This document shows positions 8,011 to 16,329 of a stretch of 64,000 nt of DNA, piece after piece. A model generated the notes under the pieces. That model did not search any database. It saw only the letters and a program-made list of their open reading frames with translations, and was not told the origin of the DNA. Both the position numbers and the translations under genes were made by a program. Position 1 is the first letter of the stretch. Each line of letters starts with the position of its first letter. Source of the DNA: Pseudarthrobacter oxydans (GTDB lineage Bacteria > Actinomycetota > Actinomycetes > Actinomycetales > Micrococcaceae); NCBI RefSeq assembly GCF_013314975.1, contig NZ_JABTYH010000012.1, positions 59,118-123,117 of the forward strand, in the 5' to 3' direction.

Positions 8011-8092
8011 GAGCCGGGACACGCCGTCGTGCCCGGCGCGCCGGAGGGGGTGCGGAGAAGCAACCGGGCTGGAACATACGACGGCGGCACGC
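8011..8092. repeat. Intergenic repeat family C, single copy upstream of pta
   Basis: The stretch contains GCCGGGACACGCCGTCGT, GCGCGCCG, GCAACCGGGC and ACGACGGCGGC in the same order as the duplicated segments at 57275-57357 and 57474-57556. The outer parts CGCCGTCGT and ACGACGGCG are complementary, so it can form an approximately 80-nt hairpin. The remainder of the 350-base gap between paaI and pta shows no gene. Confidence 0.75.
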
Positions 8093-8236
8093 ACCGGCCG
8101 CCGCCGGCCCGGCGGATGTGCAGTGTCACCGCCGCCGTGCCCATCACCACAGGCCCGGCAGGCTCACACGCTGCCGAAAGCCCGTCACGAAGTGCAAGGA
8201 TGGAGTAACCGGCACCAGCACAGCAAAGGGCGGACC

Positions 8237-10315
8237 ATGGCCAAAGGCATCTACGTCAGCGCAACCACTCCCGGATCGGGCAAGTCACTCGTGGCCCTGG
8301 GCCTGGCGGACACCCTTCACCGGCATGCGGACAGGATCGGCTTCTTCAAGCCCGTGGTCCATGGCCCGGACGCCGCGGCCGATCCGATGGTCGCACTGAT
8401 GAAATCCCGATTCGCGCTGGAGGACGAGCGCTGCCGCGGCGGCCTCACCCACGAGGAAGTCCGGACCCTGCTGGCCGAGGGAAACCGGGCCGAGATCGAC
8501 GCCCGCTGCGTGGAAATCTTCGCCGACATCTCGCGGCACTGCGATGTGGTGATCGTGGAGGGAACGGACCTGGTGGGCCAGGACTCCGCCGTCGAATTCG
8601 ACCTCAACGCCCGCCTGGCCAACAACCTGGCCGCCCCCATCGTGGCGGTGGTGGGAGCCAAGGGGCGGACCGTCGCCGAGGCCGCGGCCGCCGTCGAGGT
8701 TGCCCGGAAGGAACTTGCCGCGGAACGGTGCTCCCTGCTGGCCATCATGGTGAACCGGGCGGACCCGGCGGACCTGGATGCGATCGCCGCTGCCGTGAAG
8801 CCCGGCGCCTCCAGGCGGCCCGTGTACATCCTGCCCGAACTGGAGGCCATCGCGCGGCCCACCACCGGCGAGGTTGCAGCGGCGCTGGGCGTCCGCCAGA
8901 TCGCCGGGCGGCCGGACATGGAACGCGACGTCAAGGACATCAAGGTGGCCGCCATGAACGTGGGCAACTTCCTGAACGTGCTGGACGAGGGAGCCCTGGT
9001 GATCGTCCCCGGCGACCGAGCGGACGTGATGGTGGCGTGCCTGGCTGCGTCCTTCTCGCCGGAGTTCCCGGTGGCCTCCGCGCTCATCCTCACCGGCGGG
9101 CTCGCGCCGGACGCCAACATCTATCCGCTCCTGGCGCAGGCCCCGTTCCCTGTCTTCGCGGCGCGGGAGGACACCTACACCACCGCCCGCCGGGTTTCTG
9201 AGGTCCGCAGCGAGATCTGGTCCGGGCATCGCCGCAAGGTGGCGTCCGCCCTGGGCCTCTGGTCCCGCCGGGTGGACGAGGCCGAACTGGTGGAACGCCT
9301 GCACCTGCCCCGGGCCGAGCGGATGACGCCGCTGCGCTTCCTGCACGACCTTATAGAGCGCGCCCGCTCGCAGCGCCGGCACGTGGTCCTGCCGGAGGGA
9401 ACGGACGTGAGGATCCTGCGCGCGGCGGAGATCCTGCACCGGCGCGACGTCTGCGACCTCACCGTGCTCGGCCCCGAATCGGAGGTCCGCGAACTGGCGG
9501 CCGCCCGCGGCATCGACCTGTCCGGCATCAACATCGTTGACCCGGCCACCTCGGACCTGCGCCAGAAGTTCGCGGAGAAGTATGCGGAACTGCGGGCGCA
9601 CAAGGGCGTTGACCTGCCCAAGGCCCTGGAGATCATGCAGGACGTGAGCTACTTCGGCACCATGATGGTCCAGCTCGGCGTGGTGGACGGCATGGTGTCC
9701 GGCGCGGCCCACACCACCGCCCACACCATCCGGCCCGCCCTGGAGTTCGTGAAGACGCGCGAGGGCGTGAAGATCGTGTCCTCGGTGTTCCTGATGCTGA
9801 TGCCGGACCGGGTGCTGGTGTACGGCGACTGCGCCGTGAACCCGGACCCCAACGTGGAGCAGCTGGCGGACATTGCGCTGGCGTCGGCGGAAACCGCGGC
9901 GCAGTTCGGCGTGGAGCCGCGGGTGGCCATGCTCTCCTACTCCACCGGCGGTTCCGGCTCGGGTGAAGCGGTGGACGCGGTGCGGCAGGCCACCGAACTG
10001 GTCCGCCAGCGCCGCCCGGACCTCGCCGTCGAGGGCCCCATCCAGTACGACGCCGCCGTGGACGCCTCCATCGCGGAGTCCAAAATGCCGGGCTCCTCGG
10101 TTGCCGGGCAGGCTACAGTGTTCATCTTCCCGGACCTCAACACCGGCAACAACACCTACAAGGCGGTGCAGCAGAGCTCCGGGGCCGTGGCCGTCGGGCC
10201 CGTCCTGCAGGGGCTGCGGAAGCCGGTCAACGACCTCTCCCGCGGCTGTACCGTGGAGGACATCGTGAACACCGTGGCCATCACCGCCATCCAGGCCCAG
10301 GCCCCAGCCTCCTAG
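8237..10315 (+). CDS. pta: Phosphate acetyltransferase (long form with BioD-like and DRTGG domains)
   Basis: A 692-residue Pta converting acetyl-CoA and phosphate to acetyl-phosphate. The N-terminal P-loop BioD-like domain starts IYVSATTPGSGKSLVALGL; a DRTGG domain lies about residues 215-325; the C-terminal catalytic PTA_PTB domain has VVLPEGTDVRILRAAEIL and the motif LSYSTGGSGSGEAVDAVR. This is the long form known from enterobacteria and actinobacteria. ATG 8237 follows AAAGGGCGG; a longer frame to 8003 would cross the repeat upstream. ackA lies downstream, separated by a small opposite-strand gene. Confidence 0.95.
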   Translation: MAKGIYVSATTPGSGKSLVALGLADTLHRHADRIGFFKPVVHGPDAAADPMVALMKSRFALEDERCRGGLTHEEVRTLLAEGNRAEIDARCVEIFADISRHCDVVIVEGTDLVGQDSAVEFDLNARLANNLAAPIVAVVGAKGRTVAEAAAAVEVARKELAAERCSLLAIMVNRADPADLDAIAAAVKPGASRRPVYILPELEAIARPTTGEVAAALGVRQIAGRPDMERDVKDIKVAAMNVGNFLNVLDEGALVIVPGDRADVMVACLAASFSPEFPVASALILTGGLAPDANIYPLLAQAPFPVFAAREDTYTTARRVSEVRSEIWSGHRRKVASALGLWSRRVDEAELVERLHLPRAERMTPLRFLHDLIERARSQRRHVVLPEGTDVRILRAAEILHRRDVCDLTVLGPESEVRELAAARGIDLSGINIVDPATSDLRQKFAEKYAELRAHKGVDLPKALEIMQDVSYFGTMMVQLGVVDGMVSGAAHTTAHTIRPALEFVKTREGVKIVSSVFLMLMPDRVLVYGDCAVNPDPNVEQLADIALASAETAAQFGVEPRVAMLSYSTGGSGSGEAVDAVRQATELVRQRRPDLAVEGPIQYDAAVDASIAESKMPGSSVAGQATVFIFPDLNTGNNTYKAVQQSSGAVAVGPVLQGLRKPVNDLSRGCTVEDIVNTVAITAIQAQAPAS

Positions 10316-10345
10316 GCCGGCGTCCCGGGACACAACCCAGCCGAC

Positions 10346-10394
10346 ACAAAGGGCGACGGCGGCACCCTCCGTGGGTGCCGCCGTCGTACTTTGT
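10346..10394. terminator. Strong bidirectional terminator after pta
   Basis: The 14-bp arms CGACGGCGGCACCC (10354-10367) and GGGTGCCGCCGTCG (10373-10386) are perfect complements around a 5-nt loop. They are flanked by ACAAAG and CTTTGT, extending the stem and providing A and T tracts. pta ends on one side, the small acidic gene on the other. Confidence 0.9.
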
Positions 10395-10415
10395 CTTGAG
10401 GTTCTTAGCGCCGCG

Positions 10416-10721
10416 TCAGCTGTTGTCCGGCTTCGCCAGGCTGGCCGGGTCCTCCTGCTTGGCGGGCTCATCGGACAGGCCCTGCGGGGTGAGGTCCAGG
10501 TCCTCGGTGTTCTCCGGGGCTTCGGGTGCCTCACCGGTTTCCTCAGCTTTCAGGGCGCCCGTGTCGTCCAGGGCAGGGTTGGCGCCTTCCACCACTGTGG
10601 GGTCCTTCTTGCCGGAACCGGAAGCGGTGTCCGAATCCGCCTGCGGATTCAAAGGCGCGGTGCTGCTGGATCCCGTGTTGGTGGGGTCGTTCTCGTCGAT
10701 CGAATTCGGCTCGTTCGTCAT
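10416..10721 (-). CDS. Small acidic disordered hypothetical protein
   Basis: A 101-residue protein rich in Asp, Glu, Pro, Thr and Ser, with no hydrophobic stretch or Cys. Start 10721 has GAGAGGA upstream; the much longer frame to 11822 is the antisense of ackA. It sits alone between pta and ackA on the opposite strand, with a shared terminator after it. No domain is recognised. The composition resembles the acidic protein at 3783-4088 but the two are not clearly homologous. Confidence 0.65.
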   Translation of the reverse strand: MTNEPNSIDENDPTNTGSSSTAPLNPQADSDTASGSGKKDPTVVEGANPALDDTGALKAEETGEAPEAPENTEDLDLTPQGLSDEPAKQEDPASLAKPDNS

Positions 10722-10856
10722 GGAAGTGTCCTCTCGGGCGTGGTCCAGCTCGTGTGCCGACTCTAGGCCCCCGCCTCGCCTGTCCGCAAGAAACCTCCAC
10801 TGCGGCCCGCCTATAGTGGGGTTTGAACCGCAGAAGCAAGGCTCAGGAGGCCCCAC

Positions 10857-12023
10857 ATGCTCGTGCTCGTCATCAACTCCGGCTCGTCCTCGCTCAAGTA
10901 CCAGGTGCGCGACGTCGCCGCCGGGACCGTCCTGACCGAGGGGCTGATCGAGAAGATCGGCATGGGCAACGGTGGTGACGGGGATGGCGAGATCGAGGGC
11001 CCGCGGGACCACGCCGAGGCGCTGGAACAGGTGGATGCCGCCATCCACCAGGAACTCGGCGGCCTGGAGCTGGCCGCGGTGGGGCACCGGGTGGTGCACG
11101 GCGGGGAGCGCTTCGCGGAGCCCGTGCTGATAGACAACGAGATCACCCGCGCCATCGAGCGCCTGAACCCGCTGGCGCCGCTGCACAACCCCGCCAACGT
11201 CCTGGGGATCCGGGCCATCACCAGGAAGTGGCCGGACATGCCCCAGGTCGCCGTGTTCGACACCGCGTTCCACCGCACCCTGCCCGAGCACGCCTGGCGC
11301 TACGCCGTCCCGGACGAGCTCTACACCAACCACGGCATCCGCCGCTACGGCTTCCACGGCACCTCGCACGAGTATGTGACCCGCCGCGCCGCCGCGCTGC
11401 TGGACCTGCCCGTTGAAGAGTTCGACGGCGTCATCGCCCACCTGGGCAACGGCGCCTCCGTTACGGCCATCCGCGGCGGCAACTCCGTGGACACGTCCAT
11501 GGGCTTCACGCCGCTCGAGGGCCTGGTGATGGGAACCCGCTCGGGCGACCTGGACCCGTCCATCCTGGTGTTCCTGGGCCGCGCAGGCTGGACCCCGGAG
11601 GACCTGGACACCATGCTCAACCGCGAATCCGGGCTGAAGGGCCTGGCCGGCAACAATGACATGCGCTCGGTGGTGGAGGCCTCCGAGTCCGGCGATGCCA
11701 AGGCTGCCACGGCGCTCGCCGTCACGTCCTACCGGCTGGCCAAGTACATCGGCGGGTACCACGTGGCCGTGGGCGGGGCGAAAGCCCTGGTGTTCACGGC
11801 CGGCATCGGCGAGAACTCCCACCAGTTCCGTGCGCTGGTGGCAGACCGGCTGGGCGCCCTGGGCGTAGAGCTCGACGCCGGCCTGAACGCCGAGCGGTCC
11901 AGGGATCCGCGCGTCATTTCCACGGCCGGGTCCGCCATCCCCGTCCTGGTGGTTCCCACCGACGAGGAGCGCGCCATCGCGGAGGCGACGGCCGCCGTCG
12001 TCTCCTCATCGGGTGCTCCGTAA
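10857..12023 (+). CDS. ackA: Acetate kinase
   Basis: A 388-residue ASKHA-fold kinase interconverting acetyl-phosphate and ADP with acetate and ATP; it completes the Pta-AckA route. Motifs are the N-terminal phosphate loop LVINSGSSSLKY, the second acetokinase signature GFHGTSHEYVT, GNGASVTAI and FTAGIGENS. ATG 10857 follows AGGAGG. The last four codons and the stop (12012-12023) lie inside the left arm of an inverted repeat element (12007-12068), so the C-terminus SSSGAP is at least partly encoded by the element. Confidence 0.96.
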   Translation: MLVLVINSGSSSLKYQVRDVAAGTVLTEGLIEKIGMGNGGDGDGEIEGPRDHAEALEQVDAAIHQELGGLELAAVGHRVVHGGERFAEPVLIDNEITRAIERLNPLAPLHNPANVLGIRAITRKWPDMPQVAVFDTAFHRTLPEHAWRYAVPDELYTNHGIRRYGFHGTSHEYVTRRAAALLDLPVEEFDGVIAHLGNGASVTAIRGGNSVDTSMGFTPLEGLVMGTRSGDLDPSILVFLGRAGWTPEDLDTMLNRESGLKGLAGNNDMRSVVEASESGDAKAATALAVTSYRLAKYIGGYHVAVGGAKALVFTAGIGENSHQFRALVADRLGALGVELDAGLNAERSRDPRVISTAGSAIPVLVVPTDEERAIAEATAAVVSSSGAP

Positions 12024-12068
12024 GTGCCGTTTGCGGCGCCCAAAACGGCATTATTGGAGCACTCGATG
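12007..12068. terminator. Palindromic element of family B at the ackA / oxidoreductase convergent junction
   Basis: Two 25-nt arms (12007-12031 and 12044-12068) pair around a 12-nt loop. The right arm contains AACGGCATTATTGGAGCAC and CTCGATG; the left contains CATCGGGTGCTCC and TGCCGTT. Arm sequence and geometry match the element at 20234-20297. Position between convergent stops suggests a bidirectional terminator, though no long T run follows. Confidence 0.75.
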
Positions 12069-12091
12069 GGGTTCCCGGGACGCACTGTCCC

Positions 12092-13288
12092 CTACGCCCG
12101 GCCCTTGAGGATCAGGTTCCAGTAGACCTGGGGGAAGATGTCCCGATCCACCACCCAGGACAGCTTGCTCTCGTTCCAGGTGGGCACCCGGGGAATGGTG
12201 GGCATGGGCCGGTAGCGGTCGTCGAACTCCGCGAACACCACCGTGTCCCGCGACACCGTGAACGGGCATACGGAGTAGCCGTTGTACTTTGCGCGCAGCG
12301 GCTTCCCCTTCCTGGCGGCGACCAGGTTCTTGGCCAGCACCTTGGTCTGCTTCCGGAGGGCGCCGCCGGATTTTGAGTTGGTGGTCGCGGCCGCGTCCCC
12401 CAGGGACCATACGTTCGGGAACCGGATGTGGCGGAGCGTCTGGCGGTCCACCTCCACGAACCCGCCAGTGTCCCCGGCAGCAGGCAGGTCCGTGGCCTTG
12501 AGCCAGTCCGGTGCCGACTGCGGCGGAACGGCGTTCAGTACGTCGTAGTGGATGCTTTCCTCTGCCGCGGTGGAGATGTCCCGAATGACGGCGTTCCGGC
12601 CGGCCGGGTCCACGGAAACCAGTTCGCTGTTGGTCCGCAGTTCAATGCCGTACTCCGCGATCTTGCGGTCCAGTTCCCGGTCAATCTCGGGTACCCCGAA
12701 CACTGTGGGGTAGGGCTGGACCATCACCACGCGGATCTGGTCCAGCACGCCCTGTTCCCGCCAGTAGTCGCAGGCAAGGTACATGGGCTTTTGGCTGGCG
12801 CCGCCGCATTTGATGGGCCCGGCCGGCATGGTGAAGACGGCCGTTCCTGACGTGAGCCCGCTCAGCAGGGTCCAGGCTTTTGGTGCCAGCTCGAACTCGT
12901 AGTGCGACGCCCCGTGCAGTGAATGCACGGCCTCGGCAAGGCCCGGCACCTCGTCCCAGTCGTACTGCAGGCCGGGGCACACCACCAGCTGCCCGTAGGA
13001 CACGGTCGAGCCCGAGGCCAGGCTGACGGTATTGGTGTCCGTGTCCACCCCCACGGCGCCGTCCCGGATCCAGGTGACGCCCTGGGGCATCACCGATTCC
13101 TGGGAGCGGACGGCCTCCTGGGCCTGGGCGCGGCCGCCGGCAATGTGGGAGAACAGCGGCTGGTAAAGGTGGTGGTCCTTGGGCTCGATGACGGCCACGT
13201 CCCTGACCCCGTAGCGTTCCAGGCGGGCTGCCAGGGAAACGCCTGCGTTGCCCCCGCCGATGATCACCACTTCATGCTGCGTGGCCAC
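12092..13288 (-). CDS. Sulfide:quinone oxidoreductase-like FAD enzyme
   Basis: A 398-residue two-dinucleotide-binding-domain flavoprotein. The FAD loop is VVIIGGGNAGVSLAARLERYG, and a second Asp motif is VWSLGDAAATTNSKSGGA. Both cysteines used by sulfide:quinone oxidoreductases for sulfide oxidation are present in context: Cys161 in PIKCGGASQKPMYL and Cys341 in NGYSVCPFTV. SQR passes electrons from sulfide to quinone at the membrane and detoxifies sulfide. The start is GTG 13288, with only a weak AGAAG ribosome site. The DUF2945 gene ends 5 bases upstream, so the two are co-transcribed. NADH dehydrogenase-like activity is the main alternative, but the cysteine pair favours SQR. Confidence 0.85.
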   Translation of the reverse strand: MATQHEVVIIGGGNAGVSLAARLERYGVRDVAVIEPKDHHLYQPLFSHIAGGRAQAQEAVRSQESVMPQGVTWIRDGAVGVDTDTNTVSLASGSTVSYGQLVVCPGLQYDWDEVPGLAEAVHSLHGASHYEFELAPKAWTLLSGLTSGTAVFTMPAGPIKCGGASQKPMYLACDYWREQGVLDQIRVVMVQPYPTVFGVPEIDRELDRKIAEYGIELRTNSELVSVDPAGRNAVIRDISTAAEESIHYDVLNAVPPQSAPDWLKATDLPAAGDTGGFVEVDRQTLRHIRFPNVWSLGDAAATTNSKSGGALRKQTKVLAKNLVAARKGKPLRAKYNGYSVCPFTVSRDTVVFAEFDDRYRPMPTIPRVPTWNESKLSWVVDRDIFPQVYWNLILKGRA

Positions 13289-13293
13289 GGGCG

Positions 13294-13500
13294 CTACTTC
13301 TTTTCGGTCAGGGCAGAAGCCTTGTGCGCGGCCCGGGCTCCGGTCTTGGCGGATTCCACCACGTACTGCGGCTCGTCCTCGCTGGCACGGTGCGTGTGTC
13401 CGTCCAGCTCAAAGTCGCTGGTCTTCTTCTCAACGATCTTTCCGTGGGTCATGCCCTGCGACGTGTTCCATTCGACGGACGTTCCCTTGCGTAGCGGCAT
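13294..13500 (-). CDS. DUF2945 (HVA1/TUDOR-like) small protein
   Basis: A 68-residue protein of the DUF2945 family, with the core KGTSVEWNTSQGMTHGKIVEK followed by GHTHRASEDEPQYVVES. Members are small SH3/Tudor-like beta barrels of unknown function. ATG 13500 has AAAGGAG at good distance; the frame continues to 13563 without a better start. It is the first gene of a pair with the SQR-like enzyme. A promoter-like motif shared with another locus lies 60-80 bases upstream. Confidence 0.85.
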   Translation of the reverse strand: MPLRKGTSVEWNTSQGMTHGKIVEKKTSDFELDGHTHRASEDEPQYVVESAKTGARAAHKASALTEKK

Positions 13501-13560
13501 GCCTGCTCCTTTGGTGGGGTCCGGGACGTGGCGGTCTCCGGTTGGAATACGGGTGCTCCA

Positions 13561-13583
13561 CAATAGTAAGCACGGTTAGCTTC
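13561..13583 (-). promoter_or_regulatory. Promoter-like motif shared with 19545-19567
   Basis: Read on the minus strand, GCTAACCGTGCTTACTATTG (20 bases) resembles GCTAATCAGGCTTACTATTG upstream of the repeat-protein gene. Both precede minus-strand genes by 60-80 bases. The pattern GCTAAnCnnGCTTACTATTG could be a promoter or an activator site; no experiment supports this. Confidence 0.4.
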
Positions 13584-13611
13584 TCCGGGTACTGCCGCGG
13601 CTAGAAGGTGG

Positions 13612-13646
13612 GGTGACGACGGCGGGAGGCGGCCGCCGTCGTCACC
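13612..13646. terminator. Hairpin directly after the adenylation-acyltransferase gene
   Basis: GGTGACGACGGCGG (13612-13625) and CCGCCGTCGTCACC (13633-13646) form a perfect 14-bp stem with a 7-nt loop, ending one base before the stop codon of the minus-strand gene at 13647. No long T run follows, so termination efficiency is uncertain. Confidence 0.75.
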
Positions 13647-16247
13647 TCACCGCCGTGCCAGGTAGCGGGTTGCTGCCCCGGCCGCCCTGTTGCACAGGGC
13701 CCAGTAGGCCACTCCCGCGGCCAGTGAGCCGGCTACCGCCAGCGGCACGCTGATGCCGGTCAGCAGGGGGTAGACCAGCCAGTGGACAAGGTAGATGTGC
13801 ATGGAGGCGCTGGCCAGCAGGACTACCAGCCGGCTCAGGGCGCGCGGCACCGGGAGGGTGGGCAGCCAGGCGAGCATGAGGATTCCGGCCATCACGGTGA
13901 GGTCCCGGTAAGGGTTCTCGAAGAATCCCGGGACGGTGAGGAGCGTCAGGGCGGTGACGGTGCAGCGCTGGGCGAGGGTGCGGGAGCGGGCCACCACCCA
14001 CCCCAGGGCGAACAGCCAGAAGGCAGGGACGGTGTGGGGCACGCCGGGCTCTATGAGCTCAAAGCGGGTGAGCAGTCCGCCGCCGAACAGGACCAGCGGA
14101 AAGACGAACGGGAACAGGCGTTCGGCGCGGTGGAGCCAGGGGAGGGCGAGCAGGGCCGTCATCGCCAGCAGGATGTAGACCATCACCTCGATGAACCAGA
14201 AGTGCCACTGCGTGGTCACCTGCTCGGGGCCGAGGACGGCGTTCAGGAGCACGATGTTCACCAGGCCGTACCGGTCCGTGGCCAGGTAGGCGAAGGCAAT
14301 GAACACCATGCTGGGCACCGCGATCCGGGCCACGCTGGTGAGCTGGCGCCGCAGGCGGGGAAGCCCCTCGCCGGAGAGCTGGAAGCGGGCGAAATTGAAT
14401 CCCGCCGCGGCGAACAGCACGTGAGCCATGCCCTGCCAGCTGAAGAGGCCGATGTGGGTACTGGCAATCAGGAAAATCCCGACGGCGCGGAGGACGAGGC
14501 TGGTGTCCATCGGGGCCAGGAGGCGGGCGGTCCACGGGCGTACCGGCTTCTCACCTTGGCGCCCGTCCGCAGGCATGTCCGGGTGCCCGTTCCTGTTCCT
14601 GTCCGGCCGCGGTTTGAGGTTCCGGACCGGCGTCACGTGCCAGTCCGGCGGCAGGTGCCCCAGCACCTGCTCGAGCCGGACTGAGGCGGCCACGAAGGAC
14701 AGGGAGTCGCCGCCGAGCGAAACGAACGTGTCGTCGTCGGAAATGTCCGTCAGTTCCAGCGTGTCCTCGAAGATCCGCCTGACCGTGTCCGGCTGCGTGG
14801 TGCTGCCGGGCCGGGCTGCGGCGCCGGATGCGTCCCCCGCGGACTCAGCGGCTGCGGCCGGACGGGAGGGGTGTGCCGGCGGCAGGGCAGCCACGGCCGG
14901 ATAGTCCACTTTGCCCGTCCCTAGGCGGGGGAGCTCCTCCACGGCATGGAGGTCGACGGCGGCCCGCGGCAGTCCCAGCCCCTGGGCCAGGACCTTGGTG
15001 AGCAGGTGGGTGTCGTGGTCCCCTTCGACGGCGACGACGAGCCGCTGGTCCGTCCCGGCGCTCGCCGCTACCACGCCGAGATCCGCCAGGAGGCGTTCCA
15101 CCTGGCCCAGGTCCACCCGCAGCCCAACGATCTTGACGAACCGGCTGCGGCGCCCGCACACCTCGTAGAGGCCGGCGCTGTTCTTCCGGGCGAGGTCGCC
15201 GGTGCGCAGTTCGGTGACAGTGCGGCCCAGCGCAAGGTCGCCAGGGCTCTCTGCATAGCCCAGCATCACGTTCGGGCCGCTGTACACGAGTTCGCCGTCG
15301 GCAAGTCCCGGGACGGGCTCGATCCGGAAGGTTCCGCCGGGAACGGGAACACCGATTGCGCCGGGATGGTCGGTTGCCAGGTCCGGCGGCAGGTAGGCCA
15401 TGCGTGCGGTGGCCTCCGTCTGGCCGTACATGACGAACAGGTCCCAGCCCCGCTCCCGGCCCAGTTCGGCATACTGCCGCACCGAGTCCGGGGCAAGCCG
15501 GCCGCCGGCTTGGGTGACATAGCGCAGGGCGGGCAGGTCCATGTCCGCGAAGCCCACGCGCTCCAGCAGTTCGAAGGTGTAGGGAACAGCGGCGAAGGCG
15601 GTGGCGCCCTCCCGCCGGAACAGCTCCCAGAAGCACGGATCCACCACGGACAGCCCGGTGAGGACCAGGCCTGCGCCGCGCAGGAGGTGGCTGTTGATGA
15701 CGGAGAGCCCGTAGCAGTAGGACATGGGCAGCGTGGTGGCGGCGCGGTCGTCCCGGGTGATCTGCAGGTAGGTGGCGATGGATTCGGCGTTGGCCTGGAG
15801 GTTGGCGTGGGAAAGCCTCACCAGTTTGGGGGAGCCCGTGGACCCGGAGGTGCTGAGGAGCAGGGCGAGGTCCGGATGCAGGGTGTGCCGCGTGCCGGGC
15901 CGGCGTTCGTCCAGGACGCACTGCCCGTCGGCCGAGCGCACCACGACGTCGGGATCGTAGGCGGCCACCAGGGACTCGAGGGCCGCCGGCTTGTCCTCCG
16001 GAAGGAGGATCAGCGGGTGGCCGGAGGCGAGGGCTGCCAGGTAGGCAACAACGGATTCGACGTCGTTGGAGGCAGCGAGCGCGATCAGGCGGCGTTCGGT
16101 GCCAAGCCTTCGGGCGAAGCTGTCCACCCGGTCGGCAAGGTCCCCGTAGGTGAGGGTCAGTCCGTCGGTGATGATGGCAGGCCTGTTTCCGTAGCTCGAA
16201 AGATCGGCAGCGAAAGGTACCCGCGCGAAATCAAGCTGCGTGGTCAT
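13647..16247 (-). CDS. Fusion of AMP-forming adenylation domain, acyl carrier domain and membrane acyltransferase
   Basis: An 866-residue three-part enzyme. Residues 1-455 form an ANL adenylation domain (P-loop STSGSTGSPKLVRLS near 132-146; MYGQTEAT at 273; GTGKVDY with Lys446). Residues about 485-540 form a carrier domain with the phosphopantetheine serine in LGGDSLSF (Ser515). Residues about 575-866 form an acyltransferase-3 type integral membrane domain with roughly ten hydrophobic segments. The architecture suggests that an acid is activated, loaded on the carrier and transferred at the membrane to an unknown acceptor. A DtxR-type iron box 12 bases upstream suggests expression under iron starvation. 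The substrate is unknown, and no condensation or siderophore-export genes are adjacent. Confidence 0.85.
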   Translation of the reverse strand: MTTQLDFARVPFAADLSSYGNRPAIITDGLTLTYGDLADRVDSFARRLGTERRLIALAASNDVESVVAYLAALASGHPLILLPEDKPAALESLVAAYDPDVVVRSADGQCVLDERRPGTRHTLHPDLALLLSTSGSTGSPKLVRLSHANLQANAESIATYLQITRDDRAATTLPMSYCYGLSVINSHLLRGAGLVLTGLSVVDPCFWELFRREGATAFAAVPYTFELLERVGFADMDLPALRYVTQAGGRLAPDSVRQYAELGRERGWDLFVMYGQTEATARMAYLPPDLATDHPGAIGVPVPGGTFRIEPVPGLADGELVYSGPNVMLGYAESPGDLALGRTVTELRTGDLARKNSAGLYEVCGRRSRFVKIVGLRVDLGQVERLLADLGVVAASAGTDQRLVVAVEGDHDTHLLTKVLAQGLGLPRAAVDLHAVEELPRLGTGKVDYPAVAALPPAHPSRPAAAAESAGDASGAAARPGSTTQPDTVRRIFEDTLELTDISDDDTFVSLGGDSLSFVAASVRLEQVLGHLPPDWHVTPVRNLKPRPDRNRNGHPDMPADGRQGEKPVRPWTARLLAPMDTSLVLRAVGIFLIASTHIGLFSWQGMAHVLFAAAGFNFARFQLSGEGLPRLRRQLTSVARIAVPSMVFIAFAYLATDRYGLVNIVLLNAVLGPEQVTTQWHFWFIEVMVYILLAMTALLALPWLHRAERLFPFVFPLVLFGGGLLTRFELIEPGVPHTVPAFWLFALGWVVARSRTLAQRCTVTALTLLTVPGFFENPYRDLTVMAGILMLAWLPTLPVPRALSRLVVLLASASMHIYLVHWLVYPLLTGISVPLAVAGSLAAGVAYWALCNRAAGAATRYLARR

Positions 16248-16259
16248 CCGACGATGGTA

Positions 16260-16278
16260 TTAGCTAAGCCTCACCTAA
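16260..16278. promoter_or_regulatory. DtxR/IdeR-type iron box
   Basis: TTAGCTAAGCCTCACCTAA matches 15 of 19 positions of the actinobacterial iron-box consensus TTAGGTTAGGCTAACCTAA. It lies immediately upstream of the adenylation-carrier-acyltransferase gene, which suggests repression by iron-loaded DtxR/IdeR. Confidence 0.7.
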
Positions 16279-16329
16279 GTAAAAACCACTGTTATAGACC
16301 ATCCGGTGGAGAAATAATCGGTTACCGTC

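Noticed and set aside
8285..10534. A 749-codon minus-strand open frame opposite pta
   Set aside because: It is the antisense shadow of the strongly supported pta gene, with His/Gly/Arg-rich low-complexity translation and no recognisable domain.
13647..16247. Siderophore non-ribosomal peptide synthetase
   Set aside because: There is an adenylation and carrier domain and an iron box, but no condensation or thioesterase domain and no siderophore transport genes nearby; the C-terminal part is a membrane acyltransferase.
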